NCBI GenBank assembly: GCA_011009095.1
Contig: VTPC01000831.1
Location: forward strand, 1-64,000
Reading direction: 5' to 3'
DNA length: 64,000 nucleotides
Origin: Ignelater luminosus
Lineage: Eukaryota > Arthropoda > Insecta > Coleoptera > Elateridae
A model generated the notes under the pieces. That model saw nothing but the letters and a program-made list of their open reading frames with translations, did no database searches and had not been told where the DNA came from. Made by a program: the position numbers and the translations under genes. This document shows positions 37,101 through 48,959 of the stretch, one piece after another (position 1 is the stretch's first letter; the number at the start of each line of letters is the position of its first letter).

Positions 37101-39380
37101 TGTTCATAAACTATTAAACCATAATCAAACTGAAGTTCAGTACATTTGTCAAAACCATTCATGACGTTCCAATTGAAAGCAGTTTTTTTCCTTATCTCCG
37201 TCATTTTCTGCATTTCCTTACTTTTATGTAGAAAATCTTTGATCATCTTTACGAGAAAAGCCAAAGAAGATTTCACGTTCCTATTCAAACTTACAAATTA
37301 GAAAAGAAATTTGTTCTAGCCCTACATCACCTTGATACAGTGTCTTTATTGACCAGACAATCCGAAAGAAATAAAATTCACATTGAAAACGACGTACGTA
37401 ACTATGAGAATAGTTCAAACACCTTTTGACAATAAATACAAAGAAACAGAAAATAAGAACTATTTTGACAAGGAGCTCTATGTTGCTAACCATTAACTAA
37501 ACCAATTTATTTTATTTTGGCACAAAGGCTAATTGAAAACATTAGTATGTTGAATAATCAAGTTACGCAAAATGGATAGTCTTGAGAAGCTAAAGAAGAA
37601 ACTGAAAGTTTTCTCAATTCAGAAATTCAACTTGTTTTGCTTTAACGTAAGAGTAAATTAGAAATATTCTATGACTCCTTTGATAAAAAAATTTTGGCAA
37701 GAAGAATCTGAACGAAACTGATATGTATATCAATTTGATCTTCAATATACATAATTTAATCATAATCGTACTGGGAAAAAACGGATTGAGGAGATTTCTG
37801 GAACTCAATAATTTCTGGCTCATTCCGCAAATGGAGTTTGCTTATTTTATCGTGTTCCAATTCTACAATCAAAAGTTATTGACCTACAACACCCAAATCT
37901 CTCATCATGTCCATTCTTGCTGAACTAGCTCCTTTTATAATACCGACCACCAAACTTCCAAAACTTGCTCTGTAAATAACCGTAAAAAAGTATCACTAAC
38001 TTATCTGTGTGCAGTCAATACATCAGCTTCTTTTTCCTCTACTTCTTATTGTTCAGATTTGTACAGAATAATGAAAAGACATAATGATAGAATCATCAGA
38101 ACCCTCTTCTTGATAGAGCTGTCTCTACTTCTAGCAATTGAATTATATCAGTAGAACGAACTTGTTCTCTTGCATTTTATGAAAGGTAGACAAAACTATC
38201 TAGAATTCTAATTAAAGATATAGAAATTAAAGGGAAAAAAACGTCAAATTCACTTGTAGAAGATTCTGCGGTTAAAAAAGACGTCGATTTATGTATTTTG
38301 CTAGTAAATAGTTTTTTAACCTTAGAGTACAAATGTTTTGCAACTCATAAAAGGTTACAAGTATTTACATATTCTACAGCTTAGACGTTGTATTTACTTC
38401 TGTTGAAATAGAACCACCCATTTAACTATTTACATTAAAGTACAAATTGTACCAAATTTTCGGAGTTTATGCATATACAAAAACACAACTGGAAACTCAA
38501 ACCCTCAAATTTGCTTTTAGTCCCCTTTCAGGTTTAATTGTCTCCATGTTTTTTTATAATTATACTCAAAAAATCTGCGCTTATAGTTTGATAGTCTGAT
38601 ATTTTGATATATCACATCTGTATCAAATATAAAAATAAGTTTCTTATTTTTTGCTGAATGCATGTCGAAGAGCTGCCAAACTCTAGACTGCAAATACTAA
38701 AAAACATTTAAAGTGTGGAAAATAACTCAATTATAACTCAATGGAAGATTTTCATGTGCTCTTAAGATAAAGCATCTATTTCAATCATCCATAATCCTTT
38801 AGAATTTTTATTAGGCGTTGTTTACTTCTTGCAATTGTTTAGGCATAAGATAGATGATCAATATGGATCATGAAAGTTTCTTCCGCGCGAGACAATATTC
38901 TACAGGAATTCTGAATAAGATGAGTAAAGCAGTTGATGAGCCTAGCTGTTTCAATGAACAAACAAACTGATATGGTTTAACTCCAAAACCATAAACCTTA
39001 TCAAAATTAGACAATCCAGCTTTCCCTTATAAGTGTATCTAAACTGCCTTCACATTGAGTTGGAATGTGGTGTCACACAGAAATACATTTAAATACAACG
39101 TCCAATAAAAAAGTGACAAAGTGTTTCCAAAAATATATGACTCGCATAAAAATAGTTAACGCCTCCACCATCAACTTGTAACTATTGAATTATAAAATTT
39201 ATTCCTAATTTTAACGTATTGCACATTTTCGGTTTACTTCTAAAATGTATCAGGACCTACATTCCAATTTTTAACAACCGTCAAGAAAAAGATGAACTCA
39301 TAATCTAATGTTGATTGACAGTCATACGAAAACTAGTAACTGCAAAACTAACAAAGCCACTAACTTAACACAGAAAGCTA
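34170..39380. other. AT-rich intergenic DNA
   Basis: About 5 kb without a recognisable gene on either strand. There are short low-complexity tracts (ATA near 34328). The pyrimidine-rich patch at 36500-36780 may be an unrecognised LINE fragment, but I cannot support it. Confidence 0.5.
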
Positions 39381-39394
39381 TTCTCTCCGCCACT

Positions 39395-40160
39395 GTCTTT
39401 TGGCACGTTCTAATGACACGGGTAGTGTTGCGAAACGCTTCCATAATATGGGTACCGCGAGAAAAGCGAATGGTGTAGAATCGACATGTCAATACATCTC
39501 TAGAAAGCTCTTTGGAGCTATAACTGTTCATTCATATTTATGTCAAAGTAATTTGATCTCCCAACGTGTTCCACTCACAGTCAGCCGATAAAAATGGAGA
39601 AAGATTAACGTGGGCAAAGGAACAGGCATATAAATTGGGACAAAGAATGAAGATCTTTACAGATGAATGTTTATTTGGATGATTCTCTAATAGTTGTCGT
39701 GTATGTTTAAATGGACTACAGTCACTACACAGAAGTATCAGAAAACTGTCGCCCGGTACAAGAAATTACTCATTTAGAGAAGGAACAGTTAATATTTGTG
39801 AAAGTCACATGAATGTAGAGCAATATCTTGATCAAGTAGTAGATAATGTAATACCAAACCGAGAAATATGGGATCGCCAAAAAATATTGTATTTCAAATC
39901 AGACTGTAGTAAAACAGACAGAGAAGTGCTGAACCTTTTGTTTTCTTGGTTAAAAGAACAAGACAACTGTGAAGCAGTCTAGAAGCAAGCAGAGTCTCAA
40001 AACATCTTATACTCCTCACCAAGAATTGCTATGAGCAATTCCAAGCCACAAGCAGAAATCCAACAGAGCTGTGAGAAATACCAAAACTTATTTAACGTAC
40101 AATGTTCAATACTAATAATAAAGGCCAAAATAAAGAAAAGAGGAGACATACTTCATAAAG
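39395..40160 (+). pseudogene. Tc1-like transposase relic
   Basis: Pieces in order: GSVAKRFHNMGTARKANG (about 39420), ISQRVPLTVSR (about 39560), LTWAKEQAYKLGQRMKIFTDE with the first catalytic aspartate in FTDE (about 39608-39670), HMNVEQYLDQVVDNVIPNRE (about 39810-39870), a very decayed second catalytic block, and a C-terminal helix near 40090-40150. The layout fits Tc1-type (DDE) transposases. Frameshifts and stops make it inactive. Confidence 0.65.
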
Positions 40161-40399
40161 ACGATTGACAGAAAAGAACGGCGCAGTACTAGTAGACCTC
40201 ACAACTTATAGAAAAAAACATAGATTTCCACTAACAGGAAAACCTAAAATGTACTAACATTTATATCTAAGATTACTGCTAAGAAGTAATTGAAGAAGGG
40301 AGATGAAGAACTCTGAACCCATAAAGAAGACGGCAACATGCCCGAAATAGAAGAAAATACGCAAGAAGAAAAGAAGAAGTAGAAGACAAGAAAAGAGGA

Positions 40400-42400
40400 G
40401 GAAGAAAGCTGGGATCAACGAAACAACCTAAAGCACCAACAAAAATTTTTAAACCCTCAACTCCATAAACAAAATAAACTAAAACAAACACAAATAGAAC
40501 TTAAAGACTGATTTAAATCTTTAAATCATTTTTAAATTTTAATCAACTGTCAAAGGACAAATTAGATACAAAGACAAACAGAACCAGTAGCAACAGCAGA
40601 AAATCGGAAAACCACAGAAAACGACCTAGGCAAAGGACAACTAAAATAAAGTAAAACTCAAAACTATGCAACCAATAAAAGCAGTCAAAACAGATAAGAA
40701 GAAATCAGAACTAACAACTCAGTATTGAATATCAACATAAAATAGTAAAAAAAATAAAAAGCGGGAAAAAATACAACTGATAGGTATAAACAAGATGGGG
40801 AAAAAAGGTAATGAACAGAAGTTTTTGAAAGATTGAAGGGAAACCGAAGGTAGAGAAAATAAAGAGAGTGTTGATTTCATCGTATCGAAAGCAATCAACA
40901 AAAAAGTCAGAAACTGAAACCCACTCTTACCACGGATCATAGATGTAGGCATAAAACTAATAAATAATTCAAACTGACCTCAATACAAAGATAAAAAACA
41001 GCCCGACGAATTTTACTGGGCTTTACAAGATATACTAAATAAATGCAAAGGTAGACCAGAATACATAACAATAAGCAGAGACTGATATTCCAGAATAGGA
41101 AACAATAAAAAAATTGGAACATTATAGTATGAGAAAATTCAGAGAAAAGAGAAGTAACAGCAATGCAAAGGCCTGAAAATGATACAGTTCTGTGAAAAAA
41201 TGAACTAGACACACAAGGAAAGGTGCGAAGTTTGATAGATTACATAACAAAAGAGTAGACCCAAGAATTTATAAACACGATACAAGACAGTTGAAATAGG
41301 TAGTAAATAAGTAAAGCCACATACAGACCACAAACTAGTATTAGTCAAAAATAAAACTAACATAAACAAGAACAGAACCAGGAAAAGGGTATAAAAGATA
41401 AAAATATAAACAAGAAACAGGAAAATATAAGAAAAAAGTAGCAACAGAAAATAAAAGAAGGATTAAGTAGATGGGAGCAAGAAAATCAAAACGCAACAAT
41501 AAATTAAAAATGGAAGAAGAATACATAAGAACCTTGATAGAAGCAGCAAAAAGCATGGAGATGAGGAAATAACTTTAAAACATTCAGGAAAATAAAATGG
41601 TAGAACGAAGAGGTCAAATGAAAAATATAATCGAAGAGATTGGCATGGACAAAATGCATTCAAACAAGAGAAGAAGACAAAAACGAGTACATCGAAAGAA
41701 AAAATACAGAAAAAAAGAAGAAAAGCTAGGAAGATTTCGAAAAGAACTCACCAACTAAAACAAATACCAGAAAATTCTGGAAGAAAACAAAGGACCAAGA
41801 ATATACAAAGCATCAAACACAAAAACGGCACCTTACAGAAATATCAGAATGTAAGAGGATAAGAATTCTTATTAAATTGGAAGGGCAAAACGCTACTAAA
41901 TGGATAAAAAAGATTTGCAAAATGACATGGAAAGAAACAAAGATTCTCAATAATTGAGAAATAAACACAATAACCCAGAACAACAAACCAGCAGTGGCTG
42001 TTAAGATTTACAGCAAAATTGAAGAGAAGCTAAAAGAACAAAAGAAGACAAACTAGAAAAAAAAGCAGGATTCAGGAGTAAAAGACAGACCACAAACCAC
42101 AAAAATAAAAAAAAGGAAACCGATATAGAAATGATGTAATCTATTCCAAGCTAGAACAAAAACCAATAACAAACAAATTAGAAAAGAAGCAACTAAACTG
42201 GTACGAAACGTCAGCAAAATGGATAACAAAAAACCAAATGGTACCTCCAAGCAAACGTCAGAAGAAAAAAGAAATCAGGAGGTCCAAGAAACACCACGAA
42301 AGACACCATCGAGGAAATTGGGAAAGGCTATAGAAAAACATTAGAAAAAAATGGAAACACCAGCAAAAAGCAGGACGAAGAACAAGAAGACGAATAATAT
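40400..42400 (+). mobile_element. Non-LTR retrotransposon relic, A-rich, endonuclease to C-terminal end
   Basis: Decayed frames retain an endonuclease beginning (VDFIVSKAINKKVRN, about 40870, cf. GVGFIV blocks). They also retain DEFYWALQDILNKCKG with a following SRIGNN (about 41010-41110, cf. DEFYEELE and GDFNARIGN), FWKKTKDQEYTK (about 41780), NATKWIKKICKMTWKETKI (about 41895) and KIYSKIEEKLKEQ (about 42005). The C-terminal end is RNTTKDTIEEIGKGYRKTL (about 42290). The reverse transcriptase core is missing. This family differs from the RTE relics. The plus strand is extremely A-rich, so the minus strand shows many spurious Leu/Phe-rich open frames. Confidence 0.7.
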
Positions 42401-42439
42401 GCTCAAAAGGAATCATTGGAATTTTGAGTTAAAATACTA

Positions 42440-42690
42440 ACGGCGATTTGATGAGATTAATGATCTTGGATGAGGTATAACAATGAATAGACAAGAGATA
42501 GATACTTTACTAACGAGCCACTGGACATTTATAACAGATTTATGAATGAAATTGTCGTTTCGAAGATTTTCACAACAAACCACAAATTGCATAATCCATA
42601 AGGTGGAATTCACTAAGTTCCATTCTATTTGAGGAACTCTGAATTTTGTGATCACTAAAAGCGATAGCTTATCTTTTATCTTCAATGCAA
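42440..42690 (-). mobile_element. Possible Jockey-type endonuclease fragment
   Basis: An 82-codon minus-strand frame includes KFRVPQIEWNLVNSTLW. This resembles the GDFN-PQIDW block of Jockey-type LINE endonucleases, but GDFN is not preserved. The assignment is weak. Confidence 0.3.
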
Positions 42691-42699
42691 CAACATTCA

Positions 42700-44340
42700 G
42701 GTAATTTGTAACCCATTTCTGGCTGATTATGTCCCGTCAGATAGTAATGCATTTTTTATAAACTACCTACGTTGAAAGTCTGGAATATGTACGAGTACAT
42801 ATGTAGATATTATTTATTTATATTTGAATGTAATAGTAATCCATGGAATGTAAATAATGTTAAAAAACAAAGCAGACCGTTTGATAAAAATCAGAATTTT
42901 AGTTTTACAGGTTCACTTGCCTATTCAGTACATAAAAATGTAAATATTTCAATAGAATAGCATACGTAGTACGTACAAATAAAGGAACACCTGATTTTTA
43001 ACACCTGTTTAGATAATTAACTTTGCTGGTTGTCTCTTGTTATCGCTTGTTTTTTGTTAAAAAAGTAATAAAATTTACATTCTCGATTATATTTTTTTAT
43101 TAAACCGTTGCCTTCTTCCTCTATTTTGTTATTTTACAATTTAAAGCAGTTATAATAGTGTTAGTATCATCAAAGAAACAACAGCAAAAACATGAGATTA
43201 TTAAGCAAATTGGTTTTGTTTAAAAATCAGCAAAACCACTTCAAAGCTAGCGGAGTACATTAAAAGTTTTAGTTTACAGTTTGAAAACGCTATATAAAAC
43301 AAAAATGAAAAGCATACCCTAATTAATGATTTTCATTTAAAGTTAACCTGCTCAGTTTGCACAATGGTGTGTTGTGTTAGATATGGCAAAATTTGATATA
43401 CAAATTTCTAGAACAAAAAATTGTAATAACGTGAATATTCCTCAACTAAATAAGCATTCTATCACTTTTTATGTCACTGTATAGAAAAATATCGCAAAAA
43501 TCTTATTTAATAAATATCAAAAAATGTCCTAACCTCAATCTTCAGGAAGGAAATAACGGTGCATTTTGCACACAAGATTAATTCATTTTGTTCATCAAGG
43601 AAATTGCATAATATACCCATGCACGATTCTTCTTGAATTCATAAGCAATCATTACTTAACAAATTAAGATTTTAGTCTGTCAATTAAAACCCAATAACAG
43701 GCTTTTATTTAATAAAAATCATCTATTACATAATAAGAGTGAACACTGGTACATACCTAAATGTATGTCAGATAACAAAACAAACTAATAAAGTCTGCAG
43801 GTAACCATTAGCATATAAAAAAATTGAATCGTTAAACCTATCAAATATTCTAGAAACCCTTGGGGTTATTGCATGAATTATTTTTACTTAAAACAGAAAA
43901 AAAACCCCAAAGCAAAAAGGAAAAACAAAAGAACGTTTTAAACAGCTTACTAGGCAAAAAAAGTTTTTTTTTTCTACAAGTTTGTATATAACTTCAACTT
44001 TTAGGCCACTTTTTCATTTATTATATTTATATTTCACTGTTGCACAGATGTTTATCAAAACAAATGTCAGTTACATTTAAAATGAGTTTATGTAACCAAA
44101 ATTTTATAAAATTGAAAACAAATATTTCTCGCTTTTTACTGAATGAAAACAAAAAATGATCCCATCAAGTCAGCTTTTAAAAATGGCACTCCAGCAGATA
44201 CAGAAAAAACCTAACCCCCAATTAATCACGTGTCGATCTTACACCCCAACCGGCATCTCAAAAACCCGACAGAAAAACTTCCAATAAATATCCGCATTTT
44301 TCCAAAAGTAAGCATTTTCCTCCTAAAAAAATTACTTACC
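42700..44340. other. AT-rich intergenic DNA
   Basis: No gene recognised. A short ATC repeat lies at about 44347-44361. Confidence 0.5.
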
Positions 44341-44389
44341 TAAACATCATCATCATCATCTTTGCTGGGATTGATAAAATTTACATTAT

Positions 44390-44760
44390 CTGTCAATGCG
44401 CACGTGGTTATATTACATTGTGGGGGTAGACACGTGGTAGAAGAACACGTGCTTTTACCTCTGAGAAGACGAACTTCACAGGCTTACCGTCAGATAGGCG
44501 CGACGCAACTGCCGGCTGAATTTTACTCTCAAGCTACGCCGGCAATCGGTCATCTTCGTGTACGGAAAGATGATGCTCAAACTCAGAAATGGGATTTATC
44601 TGCGGTAAGATTTATCGTTTTTGCTTGCTTTTGTGTACACCTCCATTCGTAAGTTAATGACTTTAGACGGCCGGAATCCCGGAAACGTCGTCAAGCACAC
44701 GCCGGTAGCAGTAAGGCAGCAGCCACCGACCGACTAAACGATTCGAGCGGTAATTACAGG
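44390..44760 (+). promoter_or_regulatory. CpG-rich segment with three CACGTG boxes; candidate promoter or first exon
   Basis: This about 370-bp stretch is clearly richer in GC and CpG than its AT-rich flanks. Three canonical CACGTG E-boxes lie at 44401-44406, 44431-44436 and 44446-44451. An open frame (44362-44652) runs through it, and a consensus-like donor GCG|GTAAGA occurs with GT at 44605-44606. These features would suit a promoter with first exon. It could instead be an unrecognised repeat. Transcription direction is a guess from the donor. Confidence 0.35.
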
Positions 44761-44779
44761 GTGATCGCGTGAAATTGCT

Positions 44780-46460
44780 CTTTTTACCAGCTTCTACGAG
44801 ATTTCAGATAATGAAATTACTTTCCTTTTTAATTCTGATGGGGACCATTTCAGATAAATGGTTATGGGAAATGGAGAGCAAATAATTGCAAAAAATAAAA
44901 ATAATTCCTAATTACCTCGCTGCTTTTATAATAATAGACAACGCTAATAAAAGTTTATTTGAAAAATTAAAAGTTAAATAAAAATTGATTAACCTAATCT
45001 ATACTCCGATTATGAGAAAAGTTTCGGGCAATCTCTTTAATAGGGCCTGTAAAATATGTTTTATTCCTTATTAGGATTTTTCACTTGATTTATTTAATTT
45101 TGGTAATAAAACTTAAAAGGTAACTAACTTCTCTCTCTTCTCAACTTTTATTTTACTATCACGCAATTTATCTACTAAATGTTATGAATAAAGATTTGCT
45201 TTTCGAAACTACTGATTTCGCTTCTTTAATGAATCTAAAAAACCATAAGAGTTTGAAAGTTTATTTATTTATTGCTTTTTATTAATTTATTATGAAGTTG
45301 TAAATCCTGATTTCTTAGGTCAGCAAGATTGGGAGCATGGGAACTATAATCTTGATATCTTTCCTCACCAAATAATTAATAATGACTTTTTTTTTATTTT
45401 TTCTTTAATGGTAAACTTCCGAAACATTTCTTATTCTAAATTAATTTATGGCTCATTGCAATACATCGTTTGGGTTCTATCAAAAGTGCTTTATTTAAAA
45501 AAATTGCTAACTACAAATCCATTAAATTTCCATTCCTATTCCTATTCCCTATTCCCAATTGGGAAAAGACTTTGCAAACAGAATCATTTTGTGATTTTAC
45601 ATTTTCTCATTTCAAGCAATCGTCTTCTATAAAATGTTTTCTTTCCATAAAGCAAGCTACTGTATTTCTTGTTGAAAACGCCAAGAAGGATCTGCCAATC
45701 CTACTTAATTGTGTTTCTACGAGGGTGGTACGCGTGTCAAAACCGGAATTTGTTTGGTTAGTAACGTAAATCAAGTCACACTTGGGATTACATATTATAC
45801 ACAATGTCAAATGGACCGTCCTCTACGCAAACGATTGTTTGTTTCCGTTGGCGTTGGTGCAGTTTAGTTAGTTCGATTGTTCGGTTACTATTTAACATGC
45901 GGATGGTTATGTTATGTCTGTTCTATAGATGGAAATAGAGATTATATGGAAAAATAAATATATTTGCACTAAAAAAATAAAAGCTTTGTAGGATTATTGA
46001 ATTAGGATTAAATAGAGGGAGTTTATTTATTCATTTTTAATTATGTTAGAGTGAAAGACGCTTTTTTGTATTTCCACATCCTGAACAAATGGGATCGTTT
46101 TTCAAACATGAATTAAATAGTACACTGGACTTATCAGAGAAGCCTTTTAAGTTCGGGCCGCTACATCAGAAGCCAACAAAAGTTCTAATAACTGGTTTTC
46201 TAAAATGCTTTCCAAGAAAGACAGAGCCCTCTAAAACAAAACAAAAACGGTTTTTTGGTTTTTGGTTATTAAATGATGAGATACATTGGTAAAATTTCTG
46301 AAGATGCAGATGTCGGTTATGAGAGCGCAAAATAATTTTTTTCTCACAAGTTCTTCGAACTTGGAAATTTTATAATCAAAATAGCAATGTTTTCTACTAA
46401 AAGAAAAAGATACTCTTGGGTCAAGACGCCAATCAAACCGTTTTCAAGTAAAATACACTT
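44780..46460. other. AT-rich DNA; weak GIY-YIG-like trace at 45607-45810 (minus)
   Basis: Most of the region shows nothing. On the minus strand at 45607-45810 a 67-codon frame reads ICNPKCDLIYVTNQTNSGFD, which faintly resembles the C-C-YVGQT-R block of Penelope-type GIY-YIG nucleases. Too short to call. Confidence 0.3.
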
Positions 46461-46463
46461 TTA

Positions 46464-47763
46464 CGAGGGTTGCTATTTATATTTCTGGCCTTGACAATAC
46501 TGACTGTTTCCAGGCGTCAGCTGACATTTCCGGTGTAAACTTTACATTGTTGAACATAACCTCAACCTCAACCACAACATTTTGTCATTTGAGTGCGATT
46601 AGTGTTGTTTGCAGTTAATTGAAAAGTGCATTCCCTAGTAAAAAATGGAATTGACCCGTGAACACTTTCGTGCAATTATTTTTCATAACTTTCGACGTGG
46701 ATTATCACGACAAGAGTGCATCAATGAACTTAATACATTATATAGCGATGAAGCTCCATCCTACAGCACTGTAAAAAACTGGTATAATGAATTCAAACGT
46801 GGCCGATGTTCACTCCAGGACGAAATCCGTGAAGGCCGTCCAAAATCTGTCGTTCTGCCTGAAAACATCGATGCTGTCCTCGAACTGATTAAACAAGATC
46901 GTCATGTGACATACCGTGAGATTGAGGTATCTTTGGGCATTAGTATGACTAGCATCAACAAGATATTACATGATCATTTGGCCGTAAAAAAAATTTGTTC
47001 CCGTTGGATCCCGCATAACCTGACTAATGCTCAAAATAAGGCTCGCGTCGACTGGTGCATTGAAATGTTGAAAAAATTTGCGAAAGGTACATCAAAGGCT
47101 GTGTATAACATCTGCACAGGTGACGAATCATGGATCTACGCATATGACTCCAAAACAAAACAGCAATCAACTGTGTGGGTCTTTCAAGACGAGCCAAATC
47201 CAACAAAAGTTGTTCGCGGAGGAAGCAAATGGAAGCAAATGGTTGCCTGTTTCTTTGGCATTACCGGTCATGTGGCAACAGTGGCGTTAGAGCAACGTAA
47301 GACGGTCAACTCTGAATGGTACACAACCATTTGTTTGCCAGAAGTCATTGGAGAAATTCGGAAAACTTCAAAGAAGAGGCGAATCATTCTTCATCATGAC
47401 AATGCAAGCTCTCACACCGCTGCTCAAACAATTGAATATTTAACCAGCCAGAAGGTCGAGTTGATGGGCCATCCACCATACAGCCCTGATTTGGCACCCA
47501 ATGACTTCTTTTTATTCCCGTACATCAAAAACAAACTGCGTGGTCAACGATTTTCAACACCAGAAGAAGCCGTTTTTTGTTTCAAAACGCATAGTTTGCA
47601 GCTGCCTCAAACAGAGTGGAAAAAGTGCTTCGAAAATTGGTTCAAACGCATGGAAAAGTGTATCAATCTTAATGGAGAATATTTGGAAAAACAATAAAAC
47701 TAGTTTCGATCATAAATACTTGTTTTTTCATTGTTAGGCCAGAAATATAAATAGCAACCCTCG
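46464..47763 (+). mobile_element. Intact mariner transposon, 1,300 bp, TA target duplication
   Basis: The terminal inverted repeats begin CGAGGGTTGCTATTTATATT and match perfectly for 28 bases. TA flanks both ends (46462-46463 and 47764-47765). Perfect ends and an unbroken transposase suggest recent insertion. Confidence 0.97.
46645..47697 (+). CDS. Mariner transposase (DD34D), full length
   Basis: This 350-residue protein would bind the terminal repeats and catalyse cut-and-paste transposition. The start ATG gives MELTREHFRAIIFHNF; helix-turn-helix segments run to about residue 112. WIPHNL at 121-126 corresponds to the mariner WVPHEL linker. Catalytic residues are D160 (TGDESW), D252 (HHDNASSH) and D287 (APNDFFLFP), with 34 residues between the last two; YSPDLAP is at 279-285. 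The length equals that of active mariners (about 345-350). No stop or frameshift is visible. It belongs to a different lineage from the copies at 5262 and 61001. Activity is inferred. Confidence 0.95.
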   Translation: MELTREHFRAIIFHNFRRGLSRQECINELNTLYSDEAPSYSTVKNWYNEFKRGRCSLQDEIREGRPKSVVLPENIDAVLELIKQDRHVTYREIEVSLGISMTSINKILHDHLAVKKICSRWIPHNLTNAQNKARVDWCIEMLKKFAKGTSKAVYNICTGDESWIYAYDSKTKQQSTVWVFQDEPNPTKVVRGGSKWKQMVACFFGITGHVATVALEQRKTVNSEWYTTICLPEVIGEIRKTSKKRRIILHHDNASSHTAAQTIEYLTSQKVELMGHPPYSPDLAPNDFFLFPYIKNKLRGQRFSTPEEAVFCFKTHSLQLPQTEWKKCFENWFKRMEKCINLNGEYLEKQ

Positions 47764-47929
47764 TATAAACAATGTAAACGTCTTGCAAAACACGATGTTT
47801 TCTGATTCTTATTTAATATCAATAAAAAACAATAACAACAAAATAAAATTACCATTAACAAAACGCTAAAGTAAGTGTTCAAAATGATTGCTTCCAGCTA
47901 AAATATTTACATTGCTCTGACGTTAGCTT

Positions 47930-48570
47930 GGCGTGTTGAAATTTTTGTTAAGCCCATTTTCAATGATTGTGTTGTTCAAGAAATTCTTTAAAATGTATCG
48001 GTGCTTAAATCGTATCTGTAGTATCTTTGCTGTTGGAATATCTTCAAACAAAATAGGTAAATTATTTTCCAAAAAAACATCTATATGCTGTTCTTGTTAA
48101 CCGCCCCGGCAGTATAAAAGAGCAACCTACAAAATCACCAATTATACCCCGTTCCTAAACATGACGTAAACAATTCTGCTGATATCAGGAACATTTTTCT
48201 CTTGCCATTGATGGAGATTATGCAAATCAATTTAAACCATTTCTGATAAAACTTGCCTCATCAGTAAACAACAAAAGCGAGAGGAAGTTAGTATCATCCA
48301 ACTAGTTGCAAAATGCTACTGTTGGCACAAAATCTGCTTCAGTGAATTCGTGAACTTTTTAGAAATGTTATGCCAGAGCAAGTTGTGTCCAACAGTAAGC
48401 TCTTTTCGAGATTGTTTGTTAGAAAATCTGCTTTCCTCAACCGCGCATGGATTCTTTTGAATAATCTCGTTTTAGGTAGAGGTTTATTAGGAAAATATAA
48501 GGGTCTCGTAAAGTTTCGCGTTTGACCCGTGTTCGTGATTAGAGACCTTGAATTAGCGTACAATAAAATT
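47930..48570 (-). pseudogene. IS630/DD41D-like transposase relic, N-terminal and first catalytic part
   Basis: On the minus strand: YFPNKPLPKTRLFKRIHARL (about 48490-48430, N-terminal DNA-binding part), then EFTEADFVPTVAFCN and LLFTDEASFIRNGLN with the first catalytic aspartate (about 48265-48240). After that come GDFVGCSFILPGRL and LPILFEDIPTAK (about 48110-48030). It ends near 47940 before an intact second catalytic aspartate. Several frameshifts. It lies just downstream of the intact mariner. Confidence 0.7.
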
Positions 48571-48878
48571 AAAATGAAAAAGAATTGTTATTTGGATAAA
48601 CTTGATACACACCAAGTAAGGAAGATTTGGTTCGTTTCGTCCATAGCGATGGAATGATGGATTATCAAACGATATGTCCAAAGACAGCAAGCACAGGAAC
48701 AAGACATAGACTAATATCAATCTGATTATAAACAACCAAGAGCATGCAAAAGGCTAGTAAATTAAATCTTGGTTTGTCATCACAAATACCAATAAATTTT
48801 AATAAACACGACCTGTCAGAAATTTCTTGATAATTTACACAGTTTAATGACAAAGTAATTTTGAACCTGATTCAAGAT

Positions 48879-48958
48879 TGGTTGATCCTGCTAGTAGTCA
48901 TATGCTTGTCTCAAATATCAGGTCAAGCATGTCTCAGTACAAACCGAATTAAGGTGAA
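48879..48958 (+). pseudogene. 18S rRNA 5'-end fragment (about 80 nt)
   Basis: The sequence GGTTGATCCTGC, then CATATGCTTGTCTCAAA, then GCATGTCTCAGTACAA and CCGAATTAAGGTGAA reproduces the universally conserved start of eukaryotic small-subunit rRNA, with about 7 substitutions over 80 bases. Similarity begins at about nucleotide 5 of mature 18S and stops abruptly near nucleotide 84. No further rRNA follows, so it is a pseudogene fragment, not an rDNA unit. Confidence 0.92.
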
Positions 48959-48959
48959 C

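Noticed and set aside
40279..42250. Series of minus-strand Leu/Phe/Tyr-rich, membrane-like open frames
   Set aside because: They are the antisense of an A-rich LINE relic on the plus strand; poly-T/pyrimidine codons give hydrophobic residues automatically.
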